Shown here: positions 1 to 7,387 of the stretch, piece after piece
How the letters are laid out: every line of letters starts with the position of its first letter
How positions within the stretch are numbered: position 1 is the stretch's first letter
DNA from: Enterococcus hirae ATCC 9790
GTDB taxonomy: Bacteria > Bacillota > Bacilli > Lactobacillales > Enterococcaceae
Length of the DNA stretch: 64,000 nucleotides
Assembly: GCF_000271405.2 (NCBI RefSeq)
Contig: NC_018081.1
Location: forward strand, 1,847,732 to 1,911,731
Direction: 5' to 3'
Program-made: the position numbers and the translations under genes
The notes under the pieces: model-generated
Told to the model about the DNA's origin: nothing
The model's input: the letters and a program-made list of their open reading frames with translations, nothing else
Databases searched by the model: none

Positions 1-65
1 TTTAAAATAAGGATTTAGGCATTTAGTGAAATCTACCGAAATCTCACAATGGAGACGGCGGGAGT
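1..65. repeat. attL, left 65-bp direct repeat
   Basis: Identical to 37091-37155. It contains the last bases of tmRNA (GGAGACGGCGGGAGT on this strand is the reverse complement of the T-arm and acceptor end) plus half of the tmRNA terminator. Identity ends at base 65, where the right copy continues into tmRNA. It may extend further left than the window. Confidence 0.92.
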
Positions 66-100
66 TGCTTAAATACTATTATATCAATGCTCAAATTTAA

Positions 101-122
101 TTGAATGCCATTTTGAATGCCA
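101..122. repeat. Probable integrase arm-type sites
   Basis: TTGAATGCCA occurs at 101-110 and again at 113-122, 12 bp apart, between attL and the integrase stop codon. A third copy is at 37031-37040, just inside attR. Short direct repeats near both att sites are typical arm-type binding sites of tyrosine recombinases. The assignment is inferred from position and copy number. Confidence 0.6.
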
Positions 123-127
123 CATAG

Positions 128-1270
128 CTAGAAATCTATAAATTTATTGAACTTATCTGCTAATTGTTCTTTAGCAAGTTTTGATATATGAGCGTACGTG
201 TTCATAGTAGTTTGAATATCCTCGTGACCTAAACGAAACTGTACTTCTTTAAGCGATGCTCCCATTTCGATCAACAAGCTTGCTTGAGTATGTCTGAAAC
301 CATGTACAGTAATTCTAGGAAGTTTTTTCTTTTGTTTTTTATCCATTTGATCTTGGATGTTTAAAAGCCATTTTCGTGATGTATCAAGGCTCATTATATC
401 GTGTGGATTTTTTGCACTTGAATGTCCAAAAATGAGCCAGTCATCAGATGGAGGAAGGGCAACTTTTTTCCATTCAAGAAGCTTATCTAAAGTACCTTGA
501 TCGATTGAAATAATTCGGCTAGATCCAACTGTTTTAGTTGTGTCAATTTCTAGTCCATTTGCAGTTCTAGTAACGGCTTTATAGATATTGACTGTTTTAT
601 CCTTGAAATCTATATCTCTCCACTCAAGAGCGCCTGCTTCTTGTTTTCTCATACCAGTCATAGCTAGTAATCTAAAAAAAGCTTGGATCTTTAGGTTTGG
701 CTGATTATATAGTTCATCAAGAAACAATTTCAATTGTTTTTTATCGTAGAATGGTTCTTCAACAGTTGCATTTTTCCTTCTTTTCGGTTTGCGTATGGCA
801 TCTGTAGGATTGGACTCTATTATACCAAATCGAACGGCGTATTTAAAAACTAGTCCTGTGTAATTCATCATTTTAGGAGCTGTATCGTATCTATTTGCCC
901 ATTTATCCATTAATTCTTGAATTTTGATAGGCGTGATTTCAGAAATATATATGTCGCCGAGTTCTTCTAATACATGATTTTTAAAAATTCTTTCTGTTTT
1001 TAATAATGTAGATCCTCGTACTGTTCTTTTGTATTCAGTCATCCATAAATCATATACGTCTTTATATGTTTTTGGCTTTTCTTTTTTTAATAAATTGTCC
1101 TCGTATTCACTTTGCAATCTTGCGAGTGCTAATTTTGCTTCACGTTGAGTTTTAAAATTTCGCCGAGTAGTTTTAACAGGCTTTCCTGTTTCGGGGTTAA
1201 TTCCTAAATATGCTTGGAACTTCCAAGCTTTATCCCCGTTCTTTTTCTTGTATTCTTCAAACGTAGCCAT
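128..1270 (-). CDS. int: Phage tyrosine integrase
   Basis: Site-specific tyrosine recombinase of 380 aa that would integrate and excise prophage 1 at ssrA. An AP2-like arm-binding domain (about 1-60) is followed by a SAM-like core-binding domain (about 65-165) and the catalytic domain. The catalytic residues are visible: R208 (TGMRKQEA), H323 and R326 (HGFRH), H349 (LGHED) and nucleophile Y359 (NTYAHIS). The gene lies directly inside attL and reads toward it. A plus-strand promoter-like sequence (TTGAAT, 17 bp, TACAAT at 1294-1299) fires away from the start codon. Confidence 0.97.
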   Translation of the reverse strand: MATFEEYKKKNGDKAWKFQAYLGINPETGKPVKTTRRNFKTQREAKLALARLQSEYEDNLLKKEKPKTYKDVYDLWMTEYKRTVRGSTLLKTERIFKNHVLEELGDIYISEITPIKIQELMDKWANRYDTAPKMMNYTGLVFKYAVRFGIIESNPTDAIRKPKRRKNATVEEPFYDKKQLKLFLDELYNQPNLKIQAFFRLLAMTGMRKQEAGALEWRDIDFKDKTVNIYKAVTRTANGLEIDTTKTVGSSRIISIDQGTLDKLLEWKKVALPPSDDWLIFGHSSAKNPHDIMSLDTSRKWLLNIQDQMDKKQKKKLPRITVHGFRHTQASLLIEMGASLKEVQFRLGHEDIQTTMNTYAHISKLAKEQLADKFNKFIDF

Positions 1271-1293
1271 TTGAATCAGCTCTCTTTCTCTGA

Positions 1294-1380
1294 TACAATA
1301 GACACGTGAATAAGCCTATTGTATAGGTTTGTTTTTTCTTAGAACACGCTCGCTTTGGTCGGTGGGGCGTGTTTTTTTAA
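1294..1380 (+). ncRNA. Candidate short plus-strand RNA, lysogeny cassette A
   Basis: TTGAAT (1271-1276), a 17-bp spacer and TACAAT (1294-1299) form a plausible promoter. It is followed by a small hairpin (CCTATtgtATAGG) and a terminator-like hairpin ending in a T7 run near 1373-1379. The product would be about 70 nt and antisense to the integrase 5' leader and the TM2 gene 3' end. Four similar cassettes lie at the other gene boundaries of this region. Function unknown. Confidence 0.35.
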
Positions 1381-1832
1381 AATACAATATTTCCGTTTGA
1401 GTCAGAAGGTTTTAAAGCACCGATAATAGCTTCAATAAGTCCTAAAACAGATGGTATGAAAGTCCAAGAAAATACAAGATATAAAATTCCCATGAATGTT
1501 TTTCCACTATAAAACTTATGAGCACCCAGCCCACCAAGAAATAGCGCTAAAAGAACATATACTAATTTATTTACTACTCTTCCTGATTGAATTGTACTTA
1601 CTTGCTGATTTTGTGTATTATCATTAACGATATTAATATGAATTTTATCTTCAGCAGAATTAGAATTATTCTTAACTCTTGTAATTATTAAATTGTCACC
1701 ATCTTTGAAAACCTCGACTTCGTCGTGGACTTCTGGTCTCCAATCCAATTCTTCGTAAGGCACACGAATAATTTCTTTTTCATCTGTTGCAATTATAACT
1801 TCTGCCTGCTCCAACTTAACAATTTTAGCCAT
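1377..1832 (-). CDS. TM2-domain membrane protein (lysogenic conversion candidate)
   Basis: Protein of 151 aa. The hydrophilic N-terminal half (1-85) has a beta-rich segment of unknown role. The C-terminal half is a TM2 domain: one transmembrane helix, the GGLGAHKFYSGK turn motif, then a second helix pair (LVFSWTFIPSVLGLIEAI). A GGAGAG ribosome site precedes the ATG. TM2 proteins are common passengers in Firmicute prophages beside the integrase; no specific function is established for this one. Confidence 0.8.
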   Translation of the reverse strand: MAKIVKLEQAEVIIATDEKEIIRVPYEELDWRPEVHDEVEVFKDGDNLIITRVKNNSNSAEDKIHINIVNDNTQNQQVSTIQSGRVVNKLVYVLLALFLGGLGAHKFYSGKTFMGILYLVFSWTFIPSVLGLIEAIIGALKPSDSNGNIVF

Positions 1833-1854
1833 ACACTTTTTCTCTCCATTCTGA

Positions 1855-1930
1855 TATAATTATTTTATACAGTGAACCTCATAAACGAGTAACCCTAGCC
1901 GCAGCGCCAACTTCGACTGGGGTATTTTTT
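1855..1930 (+). ncRNA. Candidate short plus-strand RNA, lysogeny cassette B
   Basis: A TATAAT box (1855-1860) is followed by CTCataaacGAG and then a hairpin pairing ACCCTAG with CTGGGGT before a T6 run (1925-1930). The layout matches cassettes A, C, D and E. No good -35 is visible. Confidence 0.3.
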
Positions 1931-1988
1931 ATAGGTTGTAAATAACTTGTACAGCTTTTCCATCTTGACCCATAACTTTTTTTGACAT
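1929..1988 (-). CDS. Possible 19-aa peptide MSKKVMGQDGKAVQVIYNL
   Basis: A GAGG sequence nine bases upstream supports an ATG at 1988. The peptide resembles the first residues of DUF4352-type Firmicute proteins, which often begin like MxKKVMGxDGK, so this may be the remnant of such a gene. It could equally be non-coding. Confidence 0.25.
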   Translation of the reverse strand: MSKKVMGQDGKAVQVIYNL

Positions 1989-2010
1989 TTAAATTTTCCT
2001 CACTTCTTGT

Positions 2011-2076
2011 TATAATATATTTGTGATCTCAGAAATGAGGTATGAGTCCGTGTTGCAGCACGGGCTTTTTTCTTTA
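2011..2076 (+). ncRNA. Candidate short plus-strand RNA, lysogeny cassette C
   Basis: TATAAT (2011-2016) is followed by hairpin CTCAgaaaTGAG and a strong terminator with stem CCGTG...CACGG and T6. The terminator is nearly identical to that of cassette E at 3640-3662. Its 3' end faces the end of the first lipoprotein gene. Confidence 0.35.
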
Positions 2077-2123
2077 TAACTTTTTTAGAGATTATAGGCA
2101 AAATAGTAGGGCATAAAAATATA

Positions 2124-2777
2124 TTATTGAATTCCGTATTTAGAAAATCCTAATTGAACTTCACCGGAAGTCTTTTGCTGTGTTGTACGCAATGCTTCTT
2201 CTTCAGACATTCCATTCTGTACTTTCCATGCAACAGGCGACATCCCGTATTTGTTAACAAAATCAGTAAGTGATAAAGTGTCAGCGTCTTGCTGAGCGCT
2301 TGTTTGTTGGTCTTCTGGATTTTGTTGAGATGCTGCTTGTTGTTCTTTCTGATCTTGACTGATAATATTGCCAGCATCATCTGTAGTCAATCCATTTTCA
2401 TAAAGGGCCACGCCGAAAGCTTCCCACTCTTTGTTGGACCAATTTGCACGATCAGCTGGAGTTGACTGTAAAGTGCGTTGTTTCATCTGTTCATATGTTT
2501 CTTCTTGAGGTGCGGTTTGGATTGTACTCTGACTGGAGCTTATAACTGTTGGGCTAGGTTCCGCCGTAACTTGGTTGGAGCTTGTAACTGTTGAACTAGA
2601 ATCTGTTTTAGATGTAGATTTGCTAGTAGATGAACTGGTTTCAGTTGTTTCTTTTGTTTTACTTATTTTTGTTTCTTGGTTAGAAGTGGCATCTGTTGAT
2701 TCAGCTTTTTTATTATTTGAACAAGCTGAAAGTAGCAGAGCAGTACTTAACAACAACATAACGCTAACTTTTTTCAT
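2124..2777 (-). CDS. Prophage lipoprotein with Ser/Thr-rich linker
   Basis: Protein of 217 aa. I chose the ATG at 2777 because AGAGGAG sits just upstream; an in-frame TTG 27 bases earlier lacks such a site. A lipoprotein signal peptide ends in LSAC (Cys about residue 19). A long Ser/Thr/Gln-rich linker follows (about 20-90), then a conserved-looking charged segment ending FSKYGIQ. Surface-anchored lipoproteins in the lysogeny region of Gram-positive phages sometimes block superinfection; that role is only inferred here. Confidence 0.72.
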   Translation of the reverse strand: MKKVSVMLLLSTALLLSACSNNKKAESTDATSNQETKISKTKETTETSSSTSKSTSKTDSSSTVTSSNQVTAEPSPTVISSSQSTIQTAPQEETYEQMKQRTLQSTPADRANWSNKEWEAFGVALYENGLTTDDAGNIISQDQKEQQAASQQNPEDQQTSAQQDADTLSLTDFVNKYGMSPVAWKVQNGMSEEEALRTTQQKTSGEVQLGFSKYGIQ

Positions 2778-2799
2778 TTTATACTCCTCTTTTCTTTGA

Positions 2800-2880
2800 T
2801 ACAATAAGTTGTAAAGAAGCCTACTATAGGTTTAACATCCCACGTCCACAAACTTTGGCGAGGGAGGGGGCGTGTTTTTG
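2800..2880 (+). ncRNA. Candidate short plus-strand RNA, lysogeny cassette D
   Basis: TACAAT (2800-2805) is followed by CCTAcTATAGG and a GC-rich hairpin (CACGtcc...ggggGCGTG) ending in T5. The sequence order and spacing resemble cassette A. On the minus strand the same segment holds TTGTGG, 17 bp, TATAGT, a plausible promoter for the lipoprotein gene ending at 2124. Confidence 0.33.
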
Positions 2881-2884
2881 TATT

Positions 2885-3577
2885 TTAACGATTTATATTG
2901 AATGTTGATTCAGCACTTTCAGCAACTGTACTATAATCAGACGGATTATATAACACTCCGGTTTTTATCGTTACTTTTGTAATATCGTTAACTTTAGATG
3001 GATCTAAGTAAGCTAAACTATAAAATTCTTTACTTTCAGTTTTTTTGAAAAACGAGTTTGTTGTCATTGTATGCATAAGATCGTCTGAACTGAAATCAAT
3101 TTGTTGGCCGTTATCAAGTATGGCGTGTGCAAGCCCATTATAACCATAATCTACTTCAGAATTGTTTTTAACTTTGAATGCAATTTGTAAACCATAAAAA
3201 TTTCCTTCACTATCTTTGTGATTATTTGCATCGTAGTAACCAGCAGCGCTAGGGTCAGCATAATCGGAATACTTGAGTAGTTTGATATTAGATATATAAA
3301 TGCCGATATCACCAAGAGGAATATCTGATTGTGGGCTTGCCGTTCCAATTAATTCAATTTTGCCACTTGTATCTCTTTTTTCTTTGGTCCATTGACCAAC
3401 TTTGAGGAGGGGGCCATCAACCTCCTGTGAATTTTTAGAAGACTGTGTTGTACTTTCTGATAACGTAACTGAAGAGTCTTTTTCGTTTGTTTTGCCAGTA
3501 TTATCTACAACATTGGATTGGCTACATCCGGTAAGAAAAAAAGCACCAAATACTAACCCTAAAATCACTTTTTTCAT
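2885..3577 (-). CDS. Prophage lipoprotein, DUF5067/DUF4352-like fold
   Basis: Protein of 230 aa with a lipobox LTGC (Cys about 18), a Ser/Thr-rich linker to about residue 50, and a beta-rich C-terminal domain with DIGIYISNIKLLKYSD and GLQIAFKVKNNSEVDY segments. These resemble the immunoglobulin-like DUF5067/DUF4352 domains of Firmicute lipoproteins. The start is set by CGGAG upstream of the ATG. Together with the lipoprotein gene downstream and immA upstream it forms the minus-strand lysogeny cluster. A role in surface exclusion is possible but not shown. Confidence 0.68.
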   Translation of the reverse strand: MKKVILGLVFGAFFLTGCSQSNVVDNTGKTNEKDSSVTLSESTTQSSKNSQEVDGPLLKVGQWTKEKRDTSGKIELIGTASPQSDIPLGDIGIYISNIKLLKYSDYADPSAAGYYDANNHKDSEGNFYGLQIAFKVKNNSEVDYGYNGLAHAILDNGQQIDFSSDDLMHTMTTNSFFKKTESKEFYSLAYLDPSKVNDITKVTIKTGVLYNPSDYSTVAESAESTFNINR

Positions 3578-3595
3578 TCTTTATTCTCCGTTTCT

Positions 3596-3664
3596 ATGAT
3601 ATTATTTTTATGTAGGATCTTAGAAACGAGATCTTAGTCCGTGTTGCAGCACGGGCTTTTTTTA
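3596..3664 (+). ncRNA. Candidate short plus-strand RNA, lysogeny cassette E
   Basis: An AT-rich -10-like stretch (GATATTATT) is followed by hairpin GATCTtagaaacgAGATC and terminator stem CCGTGttgcagCACGG with T7. The terminator matches cassette C almost base for base. It lies between immA and the second lipoprotein gene, opposite to their transcription. Confidence 0.33.
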
Positions 3665-4093
3665 CTGTGCATAAGAGTATTTTTTCTTGAAATATGACTG
3701 GCAAACATTAAAACATTCTGTTCTTAACTTATTATTGATAGCATAGAATTCCATAAAATTTTCCAATTTGAACTGGGATTCATCAGTCAGTTCATTCTCA
3801 ATAAAGATATTTAGTAAAATCATAATTGCAATTTTATCAGCTTCAGTTTCGAATTTTGAATGAAAAGTTGTAGAGTTATCGTACAGTACTGAATATTCAA
3901 AATGTGAAGCAATGAAATGACCTAGCTCGTGGGCTAAATGAAAAGCTTCAGAATTGTCTTCGTGTAGTTTTTCATTCAAAAATACTATTCTTGGTTTTGG
4001 ATAATAAAAACCTGGTTCTTCCATTTCCATATAGATTAACTTTAAATTACACTCACTCAGCATTTCTTTCAACTTTAAATACATACAACCCAT
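3662..4093 (-). CDS. immA: ImmA/IrrE-family metallopeptidase
   Basis: Zn-dependent protease of about 143 aa with HELGH at the active site (AFHLAHELGHFIASH), which in the ICEBs1 and phage systems cleaves the neighbouring CI-type repressor to induce the element. It follows the repressor gene with only a few bases between them, so the two are co-transcribed. The start is uncertain: GGAG lies just upstream of GTG 4096 and ATG 4093, while ATG at 4084 has a more usual, slightly long spacing. Confidence 0.85.
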   Translation of the reverse strand: MGCMYLKLKEMLSECNLKLIYMEMEEPGFYYPKPRIVFLNEKLHEDNSEAFHLAHELGHFIASHFEYSVLYDNSTTFHSKFETEADKIAIMILLNIFIENELTDESQFKLENFMEFYAINNKLRTECFNVCQSYFKKKYSYAQ

Positions 4094-4101
4094 CACTCCA
4101 A

Positions 4102-4422
4102 CTATTCATTTTCTTCTAAAGCTTTAGCAATTGCAATCGCTTTACGCATTGTCTCCTTAGATATTTCTTTTCCATCAAAAGAAAACACAGTATCGTCTTC
4201 TGATAAATCCACATGTTTAGGGGTTTTTCTTTCTTCTCTACCTAGAAGGTAGTCTACAGAGACATCGAAATAGTCAGCTACCTTTTGTAAATCTCTTGCT
4301 TTAGGTTCTGTTGTTTTCCATCGATAGAAAAGATTCTCGCTAAATCCTAATTCTAAAGCGACTTCTTTCATGCTTTTATCTCTTTGGTTAGCTAATGATT
4401 TTATCCTTTCAAACAGTGTCAT
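4102..4422 (-). CDS. CI-type repressor, Cro/CI HTH
   Basis: Repressor of 106 aa. The HTH_3 domain is at about 1-65 (RIKSLANQRDKSMKEVALELGFSENLFYRWK, ending VDYLLGREE), followed by a short C-terminal segment. There is no LexA-type autoproteolysis domain, in keeping with removal by ImmA rather than RecA. The ATG at 4422 is chosen because GGAG precedes it by nine bases. It should bind the AGTATAC palindromes in the divergent region and repress cro and the early genes. Confidence 0.88.
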   Translation of the reverse strand: MTLFERIKSLANQRDKSMKEVALELGFSENLFYRWKTTEPKARDLQKVADYFDVSVDYLLGREERKTPKHVDLSEDDTVFSFDGKEISKETMRKAIAIAKALEENE

Positions 4423-4452
4423 AATAATGTTCTCCAATCCTAAACAAATAAA

Positions 4453-4506
4453 AGTATACAAAATGTAAATTATACTGTTGACATAAGTATAAGATTGTAT
4501 TGTTAT
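4453..4506. promoter_or_regulatory. Secondary operator sites and plus-strand promoter-like sequence in the immunity region
   Basis: AGTATA...TATACT half sites lie at 4453-4475, and AGTATAAGATTGTATT at 4486-4501 resembles the main palindrome at 4626-4643. TTGACA (4478-4483), 17 bp and TGTTAT (4501-4506) form a promoter-like pair within them. Confidence 0.5.
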
Positions 4507-4623
4507 TTGTTTGTAAGTTAATTTGATAGAAAAAAGCAAACTAAAAACACACCTTATAGCATTAAGTTTGGCGACCGATTGCATAATAAAGGGTTTGTTG
4601 TAGGCTTATTTAACTATGTTTAT

Positions 4624-4663
4624 ATAGTATACGATTGTATACTGTTAGTCAATAGTTTTATAC
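4624..4663. promoter_or_regulatory. Divergent PR/PRM-type promoters with shared operator
   Basis: The palindrome AGTATACGATTGTATACT (4626-4643) lies inside two divergent promoters. On the plus strand, TTGTAT (4635-4640), 17 bp and TTATAC (4658-4663) would drive cro. On the minus strand, TTGACT (4652-4647), 17 bp and TACTAT (4629-4624) would drive cI-immA. Repressor bound here would block both, as in other lysogeny switches. Confidence 0.75.
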
Positions 4664-4714
4664 GTTTTTTCTATCATTTTAACTTACAAATATATATGTA
4701 AGGGAAGTGAATAG

Positions 4715-4906
4715 ATGTCAAACCTAGATAATGGACGTGCTGCAATTAAAAATTTTATGCGAGAAAACGGAGTAACTATGGAAGATTTAGCTACTGCATA
4801 TGGATATACGCGTGTTCGAATGCAGCAAATTATTGATGGCCATTGGAGTGGGCCGAAAGCTAATAAAACTATCTTAGAAATCATTCGCGATTATCGAATT
4901 CGGTAG
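4715..4906 (+). CDS. Cro-like HTH regulator
   Basis: DNA-binding protein of 63 aa, essentially one helix-turn-helix (DLATAYGYTRVRMQQIIDGHW). It is the first gene right of the divergent operator and is preceded by AAGGGAAGTG. Position and size fit a Cro protein that turns off the repressor during lytic growth. Confidence 0.75.
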   Translation: MSNLDNGRAAIKNFMRENGVTMEDLATAYGYTRVRMQQIIDGHWSGPKANKTILEIIRDYRIR

Positions 4907-4917
4907 GAGGGGAACAA

Positions 4918-5145
4918 ATGACGCAAGAACTAATCAACAAAAGCGAGCTAGATTCATTACTTGTAGGATATGTGCCTAAACGCTATCTGACTCAAAAAGA
5001 AGCAGTTCATTATACAGGAACGTCAGCAGGAACAATTAACGAATGGATCAAACAAGGTCTAAAAGTAATCATCTTCGATGAAAACAGCCGTCCGAAATAC
5101 GACATCAAAGATATCGATGAATTCATGTCGAAATATAAAGTCTAA
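4918..5145 (+). CDS. Excisionase/MerR-type HTH DNA-binding protein
   Basis: Protein of 75 aa with a winged-helix excisionase-like motif (YLTQKEAVHYTGTSAGTINEWIKQGLKV, then a wing and YDIKDIDEFM). It starts 11 bp after cro behind AGGAGGGG. It could be the excisionase of the element or a small early regulator; the family is clear but the exact role is not. Confidence 0.65.
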   Translation: MTQELINKSELDSLLVGYVPKRYLTQKEAVHYTGTSAGTINEWIKQGLKVIIFDENSRPKYDIKDIDEFMSKYKV

Positions 5146-5156
5146 GGAGGAAAAAC

Positions 5157-5327
5157 ATGGGCAAATTCAACAGAGCATTAGTATTCAGCGCACCACTAAT
5201 CATCTACGCTTTAGGACTTTGGGGAAGCAGGCAAGCGTTGATAGGAACGATCGTTTACATGGTCTGGATTTTTATAGGTCTTGATGAAGCTGAGTACAAA
5301 ACAAAAAAGCCAGCCGGGAGGGACTGA
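5157..5327 (+). CDS. Small membrane protein
   Basis: Protein of 56 aa with two hydrophobic segments (ALVFSAPLIIYALGLWG and LIGTIVYMVWIFIGL). AAGGAGG lies just upstream of the ATG, 11 bases after the previous stop. Function unknown. Confidence 0.6.
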   Translation: MGKFNRALVFSAPLIIYALGLWGSRQALIGTIVYMVWIFIGLDEAEYKTKKPAGRD

Positions 5328-5330
5328 CTA

Positions 5331-5504
5331 ATGAAAAAAAGTTTAATGACTATAAACGAAAAACAATTGAAAGAAAATTTTAATGATCTCATCAAAGAAT
5401 TTGTAAAAGAAACTGGAGAATTTCCTAATCAAATTCATCTAGTTGCGGAGGGACATAGCCAGTATCAAGCTGTGAAATTTGAGATGAAGAAACAAATCTA
5501 TTGA
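5331..5504 (+). CDS. Small early protein of unknown function
   Basis: Protein of 57 aa that starts four bases after the preceding stop, with GGGAGG overlapping that gene's end. It is charged and soluble (KEFVKETGEFPNQIHLVAEGH). Its last 80 bases overlap the 3' end of the oppositely oriented gene at 5425-6090. Confidence 0.5.
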   Translation: MKKSLMTINEKQLKENFNDLIKEFVKETGEFPNQIHLVAEGHSQYQAVKFEMKKQIY

Positions 5505-6090
5505 ATTTAGCAGTACCTCTACTTGTAAGAACATTTATTGTAATGTTTTTTTCGACTAAAGATTCATCGTATCTAAAAACCAACGTAGTAATTTTTGACT
5601 CATACGGTGGAATGGTAATAGGTAATGACAACGGAGGAAAGTTTGATAGATCAGTACCTTTTTTTAAAGATTTACCAGAATACGCACGTATACCATGTGG
5701 AAGTTCGTCATACATCGATTTTACCGTTACAGAATAATTATCACCAATCATTGTAAAAGCATTTAAAGGATCAGGAATTCCAGAAATCGAAAACTCAATA
5801 ATTGTAACAGGTAAAGAACTGTTATTTGTTAACAATACAGAATCTATAATCCTGAATTTATTTTGATGGTAAACATCTGGTTTGGAATCACTTTCTCTAT
5901 CTATCAACCATTCTTCGCATTCAGCGAAGAAATCCAATTTTAAATTAAATTTTTTGTTTTTTCTATCTGTATAGGAGATATAAAAAGCAAATGTTGAAAA
6001 TACTAGAGACGTAATAGGCAAAATAAAATCTTTAATGGTTTTAACAATGTTATTCCAGTCAAATTGTTTAATAAAGTCAATAAGACTCAA
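5425..6090 (-). CDS. Single-pass membrane protein, possible conversion gene
   Basis: Protein of 221 aa encoded against the early operon. A short N-terminal segment leads to one transmembrane helix (about 28-44), then a soluble beta-rich domain (KFNLKLDFFAECEEW; SLPVTIIEFSISGIP; KITTLVFRYDESL). The start is a TTG with a weak GGTGG upstream; no ATG alternative covers the membrane helix. Being inverted inside the lytic operon suggests expression in the lysogen. The second element has an inverted gene at the same map position (59515-60342). Confidence 0.6.
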   Translation of the reverse strand: MSLIDFIKQFDWNNIVKTIKDFILPITSLVFSTFAFYISYTDRKNKKFNLKLDFFAECEEWLIDRESDSKPDVYHQNKFRIIDSVLLTNNSSLPVTIIEFSISGIPDPLNAFTMIGDNYSVTVKSMYDELPHGIRAYSGKSLKKGTDLSNFPPLSLPITIPPYESKITTLVFRYDESLVEKNITINVLTSRGTAKFNRFVSSSQISQLDTGYVPPQLDEFD

Positions 6091-6144
6091 TTTATACCAC
6101 CACCATTTTTTATCTACATTATATCAAAGAGGAGAGAAGAAATA

Positions 6145-6870
6145 ATGCAAGAATTAGTAATTTTGAAAAATAAAGAAGCTGTTACTACGAGCTTACAAGT
6201 GGCAGAAAGTTTCAAAAAGAAACATAAGCATGTACTAGAAGCAATTGAATCAATAAAAAGATCGGTCGAAAATTCGGCCAATGTTGAAGATGGGTCCAAT
6301 TTTGGACAGATGTTTGTGGAAGGGAACGAGCCAGACTCATACGGAAGAAGTCGGAGAGTTTATTTCATGAATAGAGACGGATTTTCCTTGCTAGCTATGG
6401 GATTCACTGGAAGTAAAGCAATAAATTTCAAACTAAAATTTATTGAAGCTTTCAACGAAATGGAAGATGTTATTCGGAAGAATACTGTTCCTCAAACAAT
6501 TGAAGACATGATGATCTATCAATTAGAAGAAATGAAAGATGTTAAAAAAGATGTTTCCATGCTTAAAGATACTATGCGAATTAGCGGACAACAAGAGTTT
6601 GAAATTAAGCAAAAAGGAAATATGAAAGTTATGGAAGTTTTAGGAGGTAAAGAAAGCCGAGCTTATGAAGAAATCAGCAAAAAAGTATTCTCAAAATTTT
6701 GGTCTGAATTTAAACGTACCTTTTCAATCCCAAGATATGGCGAGTTACCTCGTAAGAGATTCGATGATGCTGTTTCATTTATTGAAATGTGGTTACCAGA
6801 AACTGCAATCCGTATGGAAATCGATCAACTGAACAGACAACAAAGACTTTTCGGTGATGAAAATGAATAG
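6145..6870 (+). CDS. Rha-family antirepressor with ORF6C C-terminal domain
   Basis: Protein of 241 aa. Residues about 1-105 match the phage Rha domain (VAESFKKKHKHVLEAIESI, YFMNRDGFSLLAMGFTGSKAINFKLKFIEAFNEME). After a coiled linker the C-terminal part matches the ORF6C domain (KVFSKFWSEFKRTFSIPRYGELPRKRFDDAVSFIEMW). Such proteins act as antirepressors or early regulators. ATG 6145 is chosen for GGAGAG upstream; an upstream in-frame extension lacks a ribosome site. Confidence 0.88.
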   Translation: MQELVILKNKEAVTTSLQVAESFKKKHKHVLEAIESIKRSVENSANVEDGSNFGQMFVEGNEPDSYGRSRRVYFMNRDGFSLLAMGFTGSKAINFKLKFIEAFNEMEDVIRKNTVPQTIEDMMIYQLEEMKDVKKDVSMLKDTMRISGQQEFEIKQKGNMKVMEVLGGKESRAYEEISKKVFSKFWSEFKRTFSIPRYGELPRKRFDDAVSFIEMWLPETAIRMEIDQLNRQQRLFGDENE

Positions 6871-7009
6871 AGCTGAAGCGCTAAGAATAGGGACGGTAAT
6901 TGCTAATCGCTGGTGGAGACACAATAAACCAAACATCCTAAGCCAACAACATATTGATAAGCAAAAAGCATGGCAACAAATAAAAAGCGACTCCGCCGGC
7001 AAGCATTGA
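6863..7009 (+). CDS. Small early protein (48 aa)
   Basis: Starts inside the end of the Rha gene (8-base overlap) and encodes a basic peptide with an RWWRHNKPN motif and a helical tail. Translational coupling to the Rha gene is likely. Function unknown. Confidence 0.5.
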   Translation: MNRAEALRIGTVIANRWWRHNKPNILSQQHIDKQKAWQQIKSDSAGKH

Positions 7010-7045
7010 GTCGCAAACAAAATACATCTAAGGAGATGTTACCAC

Positions 7046-7387
7046 ATGGAAAAAGAACTTTCTACTCTAGATCAATATTTAACTGATCCCGAATGGGGCA
7101 AGTCGAAAATTGAAGGAGTTAACAATCGGAAAATCAGAAGAAATCTTTTGACAGATGAAGAACTAGCATGTGATCAAGATGATTTGGGCAATTTTGTGAG
7201 CATTTGGGATCATGTTTACCTTATTCATCTATCAAAACATTCAAACAAACCTGAATACATTTATGTCATCGAAGATGGCTTGACTGATGCATTAGAAGAG
7301 TACGACAGAGATAACTTGATTGATATCTCTTATTACGGACCAGGTAAGAAATACATTGCTGAAATGGAGGCAGAATTTGATGAGTGA
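7046..7387 (+). CDS. Hypothetical early phage protein (113 aa)
   Basis: Acidic soluble protein with AAGGAGATG before the ATG. No motif is recognised. It overlaps the start of the annealing-protein gene by eight bases, indicating one operon. Confidence 0.6.
   Translation: MEKELSTLDQYLTDPEWGKSKIEGVNNRKIRRNLLTDEELACDQDDLGNFVSIWDHVYLIHLSKHSNKPEYIYVIEDGLTDALEEYDRDNLIDISYYGPGKKYIAEMEAEFDE

Noticed and set aside
2575..2799. Plus-strand ORF of 74 aa opposite the first lipoprotein gene
   Set aside because: It is the antisense shadow of a gene with clear signal peptide and ribosome site; composition follows from the Ser/Thr-rich codons on the other strand.
4485..4584. N-terminal extension of the CI repressor to 4584
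   Set aside because: The extension runs through the operator and promoter region and has no ribosome site; ATG 4422 with GGAG fits the family.
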